DNA of 64,000 nucleotides from positions 1-64,000 of the forward strand of contig NZ_NEWD01000026.1 of NCBI RefSeq assembly GCF_002234915.1. Direction: 5' to 3'. This DNA is from Bifidobacterium vansinderenii (GTDB lineage: Bacteria > Actinomycetota > Actinomycetes > Actinomycetales > Bifidobacteriaceae). This document shows, piece by piece, positions 25,106 to 34,347 of the stretch (positions are counted from its first letter, which is position 1; every line of letters starts with the position of its first letter). The position numbers were made by a program, and so were the translations under genes. The notes under the pieces were generated by a model, which worked only from the letters and a program-made list of their open reading frames with translations, made no database searches and was not told where the DNA came from.

Positions 25106-26797
25106 ATGAAGCGCAACATAGTCTCCCGCACCCTTGCGGGCATGGCCGCCGCGGCGATCTCGCTCGGCTGCTTCGCGCTCGGTGCCGGAACCGCGCAGGC
25201 CGCGGACACCGACCCCAACGACGCCACGATCACGCTGAGCGGCGAGGTCGCCGGCCACACGTTCAAGGCCTACCAGCTGGCCACGTACGAGAAGGTCAAG
25301 TCCGATGGCACGGACATCACCTCCATGGAGCTCGCCACCGTGGGTGCCAAGGCCGACCTGATCAAGACCACCGCCGAAGCGGCCGCCGCCGAAGCCGGCG
25401 GAGTGGGCGCCGACAAGACCACCGCCCTGCCCGCCGCCTACACCGGCAACCCGGCCGGCTGGCTGTCCAGCTGGACCGGCGCCGACGGCACCAACGATGC
25501 CACCGCCGTTCGTCTGTTCACCGAAAAGTACGTCGCCTCCGACGATCTCGGCGACCCGTCCGCCACCGTGACCGGCGCCGAGGGCGCCGACTCCGCCGTC
25601 TTCGACTTCGGCAACGTGGCCGCCAACGCCGGCTGGTTCGTGATCACCGACACCGACGCCAACGGCGCCCAGCTCGGCTCCCCGATCCTCGTGGGCTCCA
25701 CCTGGACCGGCAAGGTCTCGCTGAACGGCGTCGACCTCGGCGAGGCCACGGTCAAGCCGTCCGAGACCGACACCGTTGCCGCCCCGACCAAGACCGCCGA
25801 CAAGACGTCCGTGTCCGTAGTGTCGAGCGCCCCGGCCAAGGGCGACGCCAACTGGATCACCTACACGCTGACCGGCGTGTTGCCCAAGAACGCCACCGCG
25901 GGCTACACCTACAAGTTCGTCGACGTGCCGCAGAAGGGCCTGACCGTCACCCCGAGCGGCTTCACCGCGCAGATCCAGTCCGTGGACGAAAACGGCAAGC
26001 TCAAGGTGGATGCCGACGGCAACTCGGTGTACGAGAACCTCTCCGCCACCTACGTCACCGCCCCGCGCCGCCAGGTCGTCGGCGACGGCGCCAAGACCTT
26101 CGAAATCGCGCTGAAGAACGTCGAGAAGCTCACCCCCGGCGCCACCGTCAAGGTGACCTACCAGGGCTACGTGACCGCCGAACCCGAGTACAACGAGGCC
26201 GGCGTGGGCGAGGTGTCCAACGCCGCGCACATCGAGTACGGCCCCGCTGCCGCCTCCGCCTCCACGCAGTCCGCTGAGGCCGCTGCCGCCACCACGGTCA
26301 AGTCCACCGAGTCCGCTGCCGCCACCGTCAAGGTATTCAAGGGCGGCCAGTTCACCAAGATCGGCGCCGACACCAAGAAGGCGCTGGCCGGGGCAACCTT
26401 CTCCCTGAAGCTCAAGGGCTCCACCTCCACCACCGCCCTGCGCACCGTCACCTCCGGCGAGAACGGCGTGGTCGCCTTCACCGGCCTGGGCGCCGGCACC
26501 TACGTGGTGACCGAGACCAACGTGCCGGACGGCTACTACAGCGAGATCAAGCCCAGCTTCGAGATGACCGTCAACGACAACGGCACGATCGTCTTCGGCA
26601 AGGACGCCACGTGGGATCTGGTGAACAACGCCGATCAGGCCAACGTCACCGTGACCAACGTGAACAAGGTCACCCAGCTGCCGAGCACCGGCGGCATGGG
26701 CCTCGGCGTGATCACCGCCGCGATCGTGCTGGCCGCCGGCGGCAGCGTCTTCTTCGCCGCCAAGACCATCCGCAACCGCCGCACCGCCCGCATGTAA
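25106..26797 (+). CDS. LPxTG-anchored fimbrial (pilus backbone) subunit
   Basis: 563 residues, ATG at 25106 after GAGGAAAGG. The signal peptide ends near GTAQA|ADTD (about residue 32). Adhesin-type Ig-like pilin domains follow. The first domain begins ITLSGEVAGHTFKAYQLA, and a SpaA/Cna-B-type domain near 410-510 has FTKIGADTKKALAGATF and the E-box YVVTETNVPDGYY that supports isopeptide bonds. The sorting signal LPSTG is at 525-529, followed by a membrane helix and the basic tail RNRRTARM. The downstream class C sortase would polymerise it. The same AGHTFKAYQL opening appears in the second-locus pilin at 43646, so they are paralogs. Confidence 0.9.
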   Translation: MKRNIVSRTLAGMAAAAISLGCFALGAGTAQAADTDPNDATITLSGEVAGHTFKAYQLATYEKVKSDGTDITSMELATVGAKADLIKTTAEAAAAEAGGVGADKTTALPAAYTGNPAGWLSSWTGADGTNDATAVRLFTEKYVASDDLGDPSATVTGAEGADSAVFDFGNVAANAGWFVITDTDANGAQLGSPILVGSTWTGKVSLNGVDLGEATVKPSETDTVAAPTKTADKTSVSVVSSAPAKGDANWITYTLTGVLPKNATAGYTYKFVDVPQKGLTVTPSGFTAQIQSVDENGKLKVDADGNSVYENLSATYVTAPRRQVVGDGAKTFEIALKNVEKLTPGATVKVTYQGYVTAEPEYNEAGVGEVSNAAHIEYGPAAASASTQSAEAAAATTVKSTESAAATVKVFKGGQFTKIGADTKKALAGATFSLKLKGSTSTTALRTVTSGENGVVAFTGLGAGTYVVTETNVPDGYYSEIKPSFEMTVNDNGTIVFGKDATWDLVNNADQANVTVTNVNKVTQLPSTGGMGLGVITAAIVLAAGGSVFFAAKTIRNRRTARM

Positions 26798-26827
26798 CAG
26801 CGGTCGGGGCGCGGGTTGCGGTGAGGC

Positions 26828-26996
26828 ATCGCCCTGCGGGCGATACTGAACCCCGTTTTCGCTGACACGGAAACGCCCCACCTCATCCGTCCGGCTTCGC
26901 CGGCCACCTTCCCCTCAAGGGGAAGGCAGGTATGGCGGCGACGCCGGCTTCCCCTTGAGGGGAAGCTGGCACGCGCAGCGTGACTGATGAGGTGTC
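26828..26996. repeat. Composite palindromic element (copy e) between pilin and sortase genes
   Basis: Order: hairpin ATCGCCCTGCGGGCGAT (26828-26844); GTTTTCGCTGACACGGAAAC; module A, CACCTCATCCGTC..CACCTTCCCCTCAAGGGGAAGG (26881-26928); spacer; inverted module B, GCTTCCCCTTGAGGGGAAGC to TGACTGATGAGGTG (26949-26996). Element f at 40.3 kb has the same hairpin and modules with A and B swapped. The ends CACCTCATC and GATGAGGTG are inverted terminal repeats, as in a small non-autonomous mobile element. Confidence 0.75.
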
Positions 26997-27045
26997 CAAC
27001 CAACTAGCCCCACCCCCAATCTCACAACGAATCCAAGCACCGACC

Positions 27046-28143
27046 ATGATCTCAGCTGATCCACACTCCAACCCTCACGGATCCGACTGCCCGGACGCCC
27101 GGCGCGGCGAATCCGGTGCGCCCGCCACACGGCAACCATCGCGGGCGCGCCGCGGGGGAGCGGGAACGTGGATCAGCGGGATCATGGCGGTGCTTTTTCT
27201 TGTTCTCGTCGTCGCGCTCGCCGGCTGGCTCATCAGTTCGCGCATGCAGTCCGACGTCACGCAGCAGCGCACCGTCGAACAGGCCAATCAGGCCGCATCC
27301 CAGCTCACCGGGGAGCAGTCGTCGCGCGCGCTCAAGGAAGCCCGCGCCTACAATCACCAGCTTTTCGAAGACGGTCAGGATGATCTCGGTTCCATCCAGG
27401 ATCCGTACGCCGCCATCCAACTGCAGAAGGCCGCCGTCAGCAAAGCTACCGCGGGCTCGGGCGGCAGCGGAGCCGGCGCATCCTCCGCCCGCCGCACCGA
27501 TGCCGAGGTCGTCGCCGCCGATCAGGGCGAAAAATCAGCCTCCGACGCCGACTACAACCGACTCGTCAACATCGGCGACGGCATCATGGGATCCCTCACC
27601 ATCCCATCCATCGACGCCACCATGCCCATCTATCACGGCACGTCCAACGAGGCGCTGTCGTCCGGCGCAGGCCACCTGTACGGCACGTCGCTGCCCGTGG
27701 GCGGCACCGACTCGCACGCCGTGCTCACCGCCCACCGCGGACTCGTCACCGCCGACCTGTTCACGCGTCTCGACGAGGTGCGCAAGGGCGACACGTTCTC
27801 CATTCACGTGCTTGGCAACACCCTCAACTATCGCGTGGACCGCATCAGCGTGGTCGACCCCGACGACGTAAGCCAGCTCAAGATCACGCCCGGCGAGGAC
27901 CGCGTCACGCTCGTCACGTGCACGCCGTACGGCGTCAATACGCACCGGCTGCTCGTCTCCGCCATCCGCACGTCCGATTCCACGCCCGCATCGACCGGCG
28001 TATCCCCGGCACGCATACGCCACTCATGGCAGTATGCGGCCGGCGTGACCGCCGTGATCGTGATGCTGGGCGTCATGTACCTGCTCGTCTCCCGCCCGCC
28101 CGAACCGCCCCTCGGCTCCCACCTCGCCTCCGCCGCGCAGTGA
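27046..28143 (+). CDS. Class C (pilus-assembling) sortase
   Basis: About 365 residues if the ATG at 27046 is used. The start is uncertain: no good ribosome site is seen, and a GTG at 26980 falls inside the palindromic element. A membrane helix at about 45-65 is followed by a helical region with a DPY sequence at 119-121 that could be the lid blocking the active site of pilin sortases. The catalytic domain begins MGSLTIPSIDATMPIYHGTS. It has His230 in LTAHRG, Cys292 in TLVTCTPYG and Arg301 in HRLLV, the full triad. A second membrane helix lies at about 332-352. It links pilin subunits through their LPxTG motifs. It is the only sortase in the window. Confidence 0.88.
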   Translation: MISADPHSNPHGSDCPDARRGESGAPATRQPSRARRGGAGTWISGIMAVLFLVLVVALAGWLISSRMQSDVTQQRTVEQANQAASQLTGEQSSRALKEARAYNHQLFEDGQDDLGSIQDPYAAIQLQKAAVSKATAGSGGSGAGASSARRTDAEVVAADQGEKSASDADYNRLVNIGDGIMGSLTIPSIDATMPIYHGTSNEALSSGAGHLYGTSLPVGGTDSHAVLTAHRGLVTADLFTRLDEVRKGDTFSIHVLGNTLNYRVDRISVVDPDDVSQLKITPGEDRVTLVTCTPYGVNTHRLLVSAIRTSDSTPASTGVSPARIRHSWQYAAGVTAVIVMLGVMYLLVSRPPEPPLGSHLASAAQ

Positions 28144-28315
28144 CGCGGAGCCCTACTCCCACAACGCCTCCGGCTTACTGCGGTCGCATAGTGACACCGA
28201 CCGCGTCCACATAGTGACCCCCGGGTGGCATACGCTTCGGCACGGGCCTATCTTCTCAAGTGGTTCGGGTCGCAAGGCCCGTGGAAATGACTTTGATACC
28301 GAAGGGAGGTTCGCC

Positions 28316-28387
28316 ATGATGTACGGAATGACCGCGTTTGCCGCTGTGTCCGGCCGAATTATTATTCCGTCTTCGTTGGCGGACTGA
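28316..28387 (+). CDS. Putative attenuator leader peptide (23 residues)
   Basis: Opens MMYGMTAFAAV and ends SGRIIIPSSLAD, with three consecutive isoleucine codons (ATT ATT ATT) at 28358-28366. GAAGGGAGG lies six bases before the ATG. It precedes competing hairpins and a terminator, and the downstream region contains two ilvC genes of isoleucine/valine synthesis. Known leader peptides of branched-chain operons are likewise short and rich in Ile, Val and Leu. Stalling at the Ile run when charged tRNA-Ile is scarce would favour read-through. Evidence is sequence arrangement only. Confidence 0.6.
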   Translation: MMYGMTAFAAVSGRIIIPSSLAD

Positions 28388-28402
28388 TTCGGCATTCACA
28401 CT

Positions 28403-28478
28403 GTTCGAGCACGCCAGCGAAAGGCGGGGCCCGAACGGACACAATCTGTTTTAGCCCTGCCAAAAGCGGGGCTTTTTT
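28403..28478 (+). promoter_or_regulatory. Transcription attenuator with mutually exclusive hairpins
   Basis: Hairpin 1:2 is GTTCG..CGCC with GGCG..CGAAC (28403-28436). The terminator is AGCCCTGC (28453-28460) with GCGGGGCT (28466-28473), then TTTTTT. The antiterminator is GGCGGGGC (28423-28430), which can pair along its full 8 bases with GCCCTGCC (28454-28461), disrupting the terminator. This is the classical strand 1-2-3-4 layout just after a leader peptide. The downstream gene is the transporter at 28633. Confidence 0.65.
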
Positions 28479-28632
28479 AATGCTCGGCAGATGTTTTACC
28501 GGGCGAAATCGTTCAGCAAAGTCAATTTAGAACAGAAGAGAAATTACTGATTACCACACATGCGAACGCAAACATACGTTGCGGTAGCTCGGCGATGTTT
28601 CACGCGCATGTGATTAACAGGAGATTAGAGAA

Positions 28633-29994
28633 ATGACAGCAGTCGACAAGACTGTCGCGGAGAACTCCGCGAATCCCGCCACCCTGGTGCGCGACTCGGT
28701 CAAGACCGTGATCGCCGCCTCCATGGTCGGCACGGCCATCGAGTTCTACGACTTCTACGCCTACGGCACCGCCGCGGCGAACTACTTCCCGCACATCTTC
28801 TTCTCGGACAAGGCGAACCCCACGGTCGCCCTGCTGATGAGCCTGCTGACCTTCGCCATCGCGTTCATCGCTCGTCCGCTCGGCTCCCTCGTGTTCGGCC
28901 ACTTCGGTGACCGCATGGGCCGCAAGACCACGCTGGTCGTCTCCCTGATGACCATGGGTATCGGCACGTTCCTCATCGGCTGCCTGCCCACCTACAACAC
29001 CTGGGGCATCGCCGCGGTTGCGCTGCTCTGCCTGCTGCGTTTCGTCCAGGGCATCGGCCTGGGCGGCGAGTGGTCCGGCGCGGCTCTGGTCGCCACCGAG
29101 AACGCTCCTGAAGACAAGCGCGCCCTCTACGGCTCCTTCCCGGAGCTCGGCGCCCCGATCGGCTTCTTCCTGTCCAACGGCACCTACTTCGTGCTCGAGT
29201 CCTTCAACGACTCCGACGCCATGCTCGCCTGGGGCTGGCGCGTGCCGTTCCTGCTGAGCGCCATCCTCGTGATCATCGGCCTCGTCGTTCGAGTCCACAT
29301 GGAGGAGACCCCGATCTTCCGTCTCGCCCAGGAGCAGAAGAAGGTCGTCAAGTCCCCGCTCACCGAGGTGTTCCGCAAGTCCTGGAAGCAGGTCCTGCAG
29401 GCCACGTTCCTCGTCGCCGTCACCTACACGCTGTTCTACACGCTCGCCACCTGGTCCCTCGCCTGGGGCACCAAGGAGAAGGGCGAAGGCGGTGGCAGCC
29501 TCGGCTTCACCAACCAGGAATACCTGCTCATGCTCATGATCGCCATCTGCGTGTTCGCGGCCTTCATCGTGATCTCCTGCGTGAACGCCGACAAGTTCGG
29601 CCGCAAGCGCGTGATCATCACCTCCTCCGTGCTGCTCGTCGTGTTCGCCGCCCTGTTCCCGTTCCTGCTGAACGGTGAGATCGTCGGCCAGCGCAACTTC
29701 GTGGCCAACATGGCCTTCCTGTGCATCGGCTTCGCCCTGATGGGCACCGCGTTCGGCCCGATCGGCGCGTTCCTGCCCGAGCTGTTCGACGCCAACGTGC
29801 GCTACTCCGGCTCCGGCATCGGCTACAACCTGGCCGCCATCGTCGGCGCGGCGTTCGTGCCGACCATCGCCACCTGGCTGAGCTCCCACTGGGGCGTGCA
29901 CTCCGTGGGCATCTACCTCGGCGTGATGGCCCTGTGCTGCCTCGTCGCCGTGCTCTCCTGCCATGAGACTAAGAACGTCGACTTCACCAAGTGA
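28633..29994 (+). CDS. MFS transporter, metabolite:proton symporter (MHS) family
   Basis: 453 residues with twelve predicted membrane helices, no extension, ATG after AGGAGATTAGAG. The MHS signature is strong: GTAIEFYDFYAYGTAAA in helix 1, FGHFGDRMGRKTTL in loop 2-3, RFVQGIGLGGEWSGAAL in helix 4 and VHMEETPIF before the central loop. The family moves organic acids and zwitterions (shikimate, alpha-ketoglutarate, citrate, proline/betaine). Position behind an isoleucine-type attenuator and just upstream of ilvC suggests a branched-chain amino acid or keto-acid substrate; that is inference from context. Confidence 0.88.
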   Translation: MTAVDKTVAENSANPATLVRDSVKTVIAASMVGTAIEFYDFYAYGTAAANYFPHIFFSDKANPTVALLMSLLTFAIAFIARPLGSLVFGHFGDRMGRKTTLVVSLMTMGIGTFLIGCLPTYNTWGIAAVALLCLLRFVQGIGLGGEWSGAALVATENAPEDKRALYGSFPELGAPIGFFLSNGTYFVLESFNDSDAMLAWGWRVPFLLSAILVIIGLVVRVHMEETPIFRLAQEQKKVVKSPLTEVFRKSWKQVLQATFLVAVTYTLFYTLATWSLAWGTKEKGEGGGSLGFTNQEYLLMLMIAICVFAAFIVISCVNADKFGRKRVIITSSVLLVVFAALFPFLLNGEIVGQRNFVANMAFLCIGFALMGTAFGPIGAFLPELFDANVRYSGSGIGYNLAAIVGAAFVPTIATWLSSHWGVHSVGIYLGVMALCCLVAVLSCHETKNVDFTK

Positions 29995-30317
29995 AGTCAG
30001 CCAATAAATTCACCAAGAAGTCATCTTCGACTACTTGACCGGTGCCTTCTCCATCGGGGAAACTCGATGGGGGAGACACATGATGGGAACGGTCGCATGT
30101 GACCGCTCCCACCCCCAGTCCGCAACCCGGGCAAAAACAATTCAATATTTGGACGCCGGCTTTTCTGCCGGCCGCTGGAGGACTAGAAATAGTTCCCAGT
30201 GATCGATGACTTTCAACGTCTAGGACACAATCCTTCTCGCCGAAGGCCGTCAGCAATCTCAACCGATTGCCGGACGCCATCGCTCGGCAATCACCAACTA
30301 ATAAAGGAGTGCCAATC
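29995..30317 (+). other. Gap between transporter and ilvC with hairpins
   Basis: CGGTCGCATGTGACCG at about 30089-30104 and GCCGGC-TTTTCT-GCCGGC at 30155-30172 can form hairpins, neither with a proper T-tract. A 41-codon frame starts at about 30080 behind GGGGGAG, but it has no branched-chain codon run and I do not call it. An ilvC leader or promoter probably lies here. AAGGAG at 30304-30309 serves ilvC. Confidence 0.4.
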
Positions 30318-31370
30318 ATGGCAGCAACTATCTGGTACGAGAAGGACGCCGATCTGTCCGTGCTCGAAGGCAAGAAGGTGGCCATCCTCGGCTACGGTTC
30401 CCAGGGTCACGCTCACGCGCTGAACCTGCGTGATTCCGGCGTTGACGTGGTGGTCGGTCTTCGTCCGTCCTCCAAGTCCGTGGAGTTCGCCAAGGAGCAG
30501 GGCCTCGAGGTCAAGTCCGTGCCGGAGGCCGTGGCCGAGGCCGACATCGTCATGATCCTTCTGCCTGATCAGTACCAGGCCGCCGTGTACAAGAAGGACG
30601 TTGAGCCGAACCTGAAGCCGGGCGCCGCTCTGGCCTTCGCTCATGGCTTCAACATCCACTACGGTTACATCAAGCCCACCGAGGATCACCCGGTGTTCAT
30701 GGTTGCCCCGAAGGGCCCGGGCCACATCGTGCGTCGTGAGTACGCCGCTGGCCGTGGCGTCCCGGTGGTCGTGGCCGTTGAGCAGGATCCTCGCGGTGAC
30801 GGCTGGGCCATCACCCTGGCCTACGCCAAGGCTCTGGGCGCTCTGCGCGCCGGCGCCATCAAGACCACCTTCACCGAGGAGACCGAGACCGATCTGTTCG
30901 GCGAGCAGGACGTCCTCATGGGCGGCATCAACCACCTGTGCGACATGGGCTTCGATGTGCTGACCGAGGCTGGCTACCAGCCGGAGATCGCCTACTTCGA
31001 GGTGTTCCACGAGCTGAAGATGCTGGTGGACCTCGCCAACGAGGGTGGTCTGAACAAGGCTCGCTGGAGCTGCTCCGACACCGCTCAGTACGGCGACTAC
31101 ACCTCCACGGTCATCACCGAGGAGACCAAGAAGCGCATGCAGTACCAGCTGAAGCGCATCCAGGACGGCTCCTTCGCCAAGGAGTTCATGGATGACCAGG
31201 CTGCCGGCGCTCCGAAGTTCAAGAAGCTGCAGGAAGAGTACTCTCACCCGCACCTGGAGACCGTTGGCCCGAAGCTGCGCGCCATGTTCTCTTGGAACAA
31301 CGGCCCGGCCAAGGACGCCGATGAGGCTGAGTCCTTCAACGGCAAGATCGCTCGTACCCAGGTTCAGTGA
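30318..31370 (+). CDS. ilvC: Ketol-acid reductoisomerase, first copy
   Basis: 350 residues, a short class I enzyme, ATG at 30318 nine bases after AAGGAG. It converts 2-acetolactate to dihydroxyisovalerate (valine/leucine path) and the homologous substrate for isoleucine, using NAD(P)H and two Mg ions. [17 protein letters not shown] is the nucleotide-binding glycine loop, and [16 protein letters not shown] is the cofactor-specificity loop. [15 protein letters not shown] and [21 protein letters not shown] form the catalytic all-helical part. The two loop serines after Arg are usual in NADPH users. A near-duplicate gene follows after a strong terminator, so the copies have separate transcripts. 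Confidence 0.97.
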   Translation: MAATIWYEKDADLSVLEGKKVAILGYGSQGHAHALNLRDSGVDVVVGLRPSSKSVEFAKEQGLEVKSVPEAVAEADIVMILLPDQYQAAVYKKDVEPNLKPGAALAFAHGFNIHYGYIKPTEDHPVFMVAPKGPGHIVRREYAAGRGVPVVVAVEQDPRGDGWAITLAYAKALGALRAGAIKTTFTEETETDLFGEQDVLMGGINHLCDMGFDVLTEAGYQPEIAYFEVFHELKMLVDLANEGGLNKARWSCSDTAQYGDYTSTVITEETKKRMQYQLKRIQDGSFAKEFMDDQAAGAPKFKKLQEEYSHPHLETVGPKLRAMFSWNNGPAKDADEAESFNGKIARTQVQ

Positions 31371-31432
31371 TTGCCGCCGACCAACCGGTCGTGATTGCCG
31401 CTCTCCGTTGAGTGCGGCAAAATAAAACGCAT

Positions 31433-31471
31433 AAAAGCCGCCGCTCCCGTTCATTCGGGGCGGCGGCTTTT
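31433..31471. terminator. Terminator after first ilvC
   Basis: AAAAGCCGCCGC with GCGGCGGCTTTT: an 8-bp GC stem (31437-31444 with 31460-31467) with an inner CCCG/CGGG extension around TTCATT, flanked by A and T runs, so it works in both directions. The second ilvC ends with a similar structure carrying the same CCGTTCATTCGGG loop. Confidence 0.9.
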
Positions 31472-31780
31472 GCGTATCGTGACGGTTTGCGGCGGACGAC
31501 GGTTCGTCGTTCACCGCGTATCGGCGTGCGTCAAACGATGCAGGTTGAGTTGCGCCGACTCAGGAGTGCGCCCACGTTGTGGACGGGAATGTGACGAAAG
31601 CGACATTATCGGTAGGATAGTGGGCAGTTTGCAGGACAAAATCCTCAGATGAGCTCGTCTGGGTAAGTGATTCGGCCGGTCCAACGGGATCGCGGCAATC
31701 ACGCATCGGACAAACGCGCGTCACGCGCGGCGCACTATGCGCAACCACAACAACATTCGCAGTAGTTAAGGAGTGCTTAC
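31472..31780 (+). other. Upstream region of second ilvC
   Basis: No gene seen. TAGGAT at about 31613-31618 could be a -10 box, with no convincing -35. A ribosome site AAGGAG lies at about 31767-31773. No leader peptide or attenuator like that at 28.3 kb is apparent, so the two ilvC copies may respond differently. Confidence 0.35.
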
Positions 31781-32833
31781 ATGGCTGCACAGATCTGGTA
31801 CGAGAACGACGGTGATCTGTCCGTTCTCCAGGGCAAGAAGGTTGCCATCATCGGTTACGGTTCCCAGGGTCACGCTCACGCGCTGAACCTGCGTGATTCC
31901 GGCGTTGACGTGGTGGTCGGCCTGCGCCCCACCTCCAAGTCCGTCGAGTTCGCCAAGGAGCAGGGCCTCGAGGTCAAGTCCGTGCCGGAGGCTGCCGCCG
32001 AGGCCGACGTGATCATGATCCTGGCCCCCGACCAGTACCAGCGCACCATCTGGGCCAACGACATCGAGCCCAACATCAAGCCGGGTGCCGCCGTCGCCTT
32101 CGCCCACGGTTTCAACATTCACTACGGTTACATCAAGCCCACCGAGGATCACCCGGTGTTCATGGTTGCCCCGAAGGGCCCGGGCCACATCGTGCGTCGT
32201 GAGTACGCCGCTGGCCGTGGCGTCCCGGTCGTGGTGGCCGTGGAGCAGGATCCGCGTGGCGACGGCTGGGCTCTGACCCTCGCCTACGCCAAGGCTCTGG
32301 GCGCCCTGCGCGCCGGCGCCATCAAGACCACCTTCAAGGAAGAGACCGAGACCGATCTCTTCGGCGAGCAGAACGTGCTCATGGGTGGCGTGAACAAGCT
32401 CGTCGAGATGGGCTTCGAGGTCCTCACCGACGCCGGCTACCAGCCGGAGATCGCCTACTTCGAGGTCTGCCACGAGCTGAAGATGCTCGTCGACCTGATG
32501 AACGAGGGTGGTCTGAACAAGGCCCGTTGGTCCTGCTCCGACACCGCTCAGTACGGCGACTACACCAACACCGTGATCAACGAGGACTGCCGCAAGCGCA
32601 TGGAGTACCACCTGGGCCGCATCCAGGACGGTTCCTTCGCCAAGGAGTTCATCGACGATCAGGACGCCGGCGCCCCGCACTTCAAGGAGCTGCAGGAGAA
32701 GTACTCCAACGAGCGCATCGAGACCGTCGGCCCGAAGCTGCGCGCCATGTTCTCCTGGAACAAGGATGGCGTGAAGGACGCCGACGAGGCCAACTCCTTC
32801 ACCGGCAAGATCGCCCGCGCCCAGGTTCAGTGA
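31781..32833 (+). CDS. ilvC: Ketol-acid reductoisomerase, second copy
   Basis: 350 residues, same length and reaction as the first copy. Motifs are the same: [33 protein letters not shown] (Thr in place of one Ser in the cofactor loop), [15 protein letters not shown] and [21 protein letters not shown]. Differences concentrate in surface segments and the last 60 residues (for example [16 protein letters not shown] for [16 protein letters not shown]). Long stretches are identical at the DNA level, including silent positions (32120-32229 equals 30657-30766). Tandem ilvC copies may differ in cofactor use or regulation; sequence alone does not show which. Confidence 0.97.
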   Translation: MAAQIWYENDGDLSVLQGKKVAIIGYGSQGHAHALNLRDSGVDVVVGLRPTSKSVEFAKEQGLEVKSVPEAAAEADVIMILAPDQYQRTIWANDIEPNIKPGAAVAFAHGFNIHYGYIKPTEDHPVFMVAPKGPGHIVRREYAAGRGVPVVVAVEQDPRGDGWALTLAYAKALGALRAGAIKTTFKEETETDLFGEQNVLMGGVNKLVEMGFEVLTDAGYQPEIAYFEVCHELKMLVDLMNEGGLNKARWSCSDTAQYGDYTNTVINEDCRKRMEYHLGRIQDGSFAKEFIDDQDAGAPHFKELQEKYSNERIETVGPKLRAMFSWNKDGVKDADEANSFTGKIARAQVQ

Positions 32834-32928
32834 GCACTGTGCAGTGAGCACCGCTCGGTGATTCACTGACCCGCTCGCCGATCCGTCGGTCCGATACCGA
32901 CTGACGAATCGGGCGTATCAAGCGCATC

Positions 32929-32968
32929 AAACCGCCGCCCCGTTCATTCGGGTGCGGCGGTTTTGCTT
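32929..32968. terminator. Terminator after second ilvC
   Basis: AAACCGCCGC (32929-32938) pairs with GCGGCGGTTT (32954-32963) around CCCGTTCATTCGGGT, followed by TGCTTTTT. It also faces the stop of the convergent regulator gene at 32970, so it probably ends both. Confidence 0.88.
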
Positions 32969-32969
32969 T

Positions 32970-34130
32970 TTATGCCCTGTGGAACGCCAGATACCGGCGC
33001 AGCAGGAACGCGAGCGCCAGCACCGTATGGTCGTCGAGCGTGCGCGGATTGTATCCGGTGCGGCGCGCCATGGCGTTGAGATGGTTCTGCAGGGTGTTCT
33101 TGTGCAGGAACAGTTCGTCGGCCGCGCGCGAAATGCTGCCGTTGTGCTTCGTGTAGACGTCGAACGTGCGCTGCAGATCGTCGATGTCGGCGTCGGGAAT
33201 GCCGGCGAACACATGCTCGACGAATCGTGCCGCGTCCGTCTGGGGGATGGCGGACAACAGCAGCCCGTAGTCGAGCTCGTCATATTCGATCGTGCTGGCG
33301 CTGCCGATGAATCGCAGCCAGTCGACTGCCGTGCCGGCCTGGCGATGGCTGACCCAGTACTGGTCGGCCGTATCCGCCACGCACCCCAGTCCCAGACTGA
33401 TCGGCCGGTTCAGCGTACGTTCCATATCGACTCTCATGGCATCCATCAGCGTGCGCGTTTCCGTGGAAGCGCCGGTCGCGGCAGCTTCGTTGATTGCGGT
33501 GTCGCCGTCGGGCATGAGTACGCAGAACCCTTGCGCGGAGACGGTGAACAGGGTTCCGCTCCGCTGCCCCAGATGCCGGTGCAGCACGTCGTATATCGTG
33601 TCCCGACCGGAATGATCGGCGTCCTGCGCTGTGCATCGTCCCACGGCGACCAGCCTCGGCATGTTGAGATCGACGTTCAGCGCATCGGCGAGATAGGTCA
33701 CCAATCCGTGGTCATGCTGCTCGGCGGTGAGCAGGCTGATGAGATTCGTGGTCATCATGCGTTCGTCGAACCGGCTGATCTGTTCCGTGTTTTCACGCAC
33801 CAGAATCTCGGTCATCTTGCGGATCACGTCGCTGAACGGCTCGACCTGCGCGCGTTCACCGGTCACACCGATCACGGCCACCACGTCGTCGTTGAGCAGT
33901 ACGGGCGCGTTGATGCCATGCCGTGCGCCCGCGAACTGTTCGTCATTGTCGACGGCGATGGTGCGTCGTTGCTGCGCGGCGAGCAGTGCCGCGTCGTGCA
34001 GCGTGCCGATGCGCGTCGGATCGGTGCTGGCGATCATGGTGCCGTCGGGGGAGAAGAAATTGATGTCGTGCCGGATGATGCCCTTGAGATTCTCCACTAT
34101 GGTCTGTGCGATGCGCGGATCGATGTTCAT
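32970..34130 (-). CDS. CdaR/PucR-type sugar-diacid regulator
   Basis: 386 residues from the ATG at 34130, chosen because family members begin just there (MNIDPRIAQTIVENLKGIIR, cf. the N-terminus of CdaR). An upstream in-frame ATG at 34178 is possible. The N-terminal sugar-diacid recognition domain (about 1-135) contains INFFSPDGTMIASTDPTRIG and RHGINAPVLLNDDVVAVIGVTG. The C-terminal HTH_30 is ISRAADELFLHKNTLQNHL at about 333-351. CdaR-type proteins activate glucarate, galactarate and glycerate genes. It is divergent from glycerate permease and kinase genes, its obvious targets. Confidence 0.88.
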   Translation of the reverse strand: MNIDPRIAQTIVENLKGIIRHDINFFSPDGTMIASTDPTRIGTLHDAALLAAQQRRTIAVDNDEQFAGARHGINAPVLLNDDVVAVIGVTGERAQVEPFSDVIRKMTEILVRENTEQISRFDERMMTTNLISLLTAEQHDHGLVTYLADALNVDLNMPRLVAVGRCTAQDADHSGRDTIYDVLHRHLGQRSGTLFTVSAQGFCVLMPDGDTAINEAAATGASTETRTLMDAMRVDMERTLNRPISLGLGCVADTADQYWVSHRQAGTAVDWLRFIGSASTIEYDELDYGLLLSAIPQTDAARFVEHVFAGIPDADIDDLQRTFDVYTKHNGSISRAADELFLHKNTLQNHLNAMARRTGYNPRTLDDHTVLALAFLLRRYLAFHRA

Positions 34131-34207
34131 GCCGTCAGTGTAGAGGATTTTCCGGCATGAAAATAGTACGCGTACCATTCCACCATGGTTTTTCTACTGG
34201 TTTTCCG

Positions 34208-34247
34208 TTCCTTGGAATATGGAAAACAGTCGTTTTTCCTTGGAAAA
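34208..34247. promoter_or_regulatory. Twin TTCC-TT-GGAA operator-like sites
   Basis: TTCCTTGGAA occurs at 34208-34217 and again at 34236-34245, 28 bases apart. Each is nested in a larger symmetry: TTTTCC (34201-34206) with GGAAAA (34221-34226), and TTTTCC-TT-GGAAAA (34234-34247). They sit between the divergent regulator and permease genes and are good candidates for binding by the regulator. Confidence 0.55.
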
Positions 34248-34347
34248 TAGAGCTATCAAGATCAATCGTGACGGATGGGTGCTCCAATGCGGGAGCGGCC
34301 TTCCGGAATCGATGTTGGTTCGTGTACTACAGTCAAAGGAGATTCCC

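Noticed and set aside
28240-28480. T-box riboswitch before the MHS transporter
   Set aside because: No T-box sequence (GGTGGNACCRCG-like) is present; the leader-peptide attenuator explains the structures better.
30080-30205. A 41-codon frame before the first ilvC as a possible leader peptide
   Set aside because: It has a ribosome site but no Ile/Val/Leu run, and no terminator-antiterminator pair follows.
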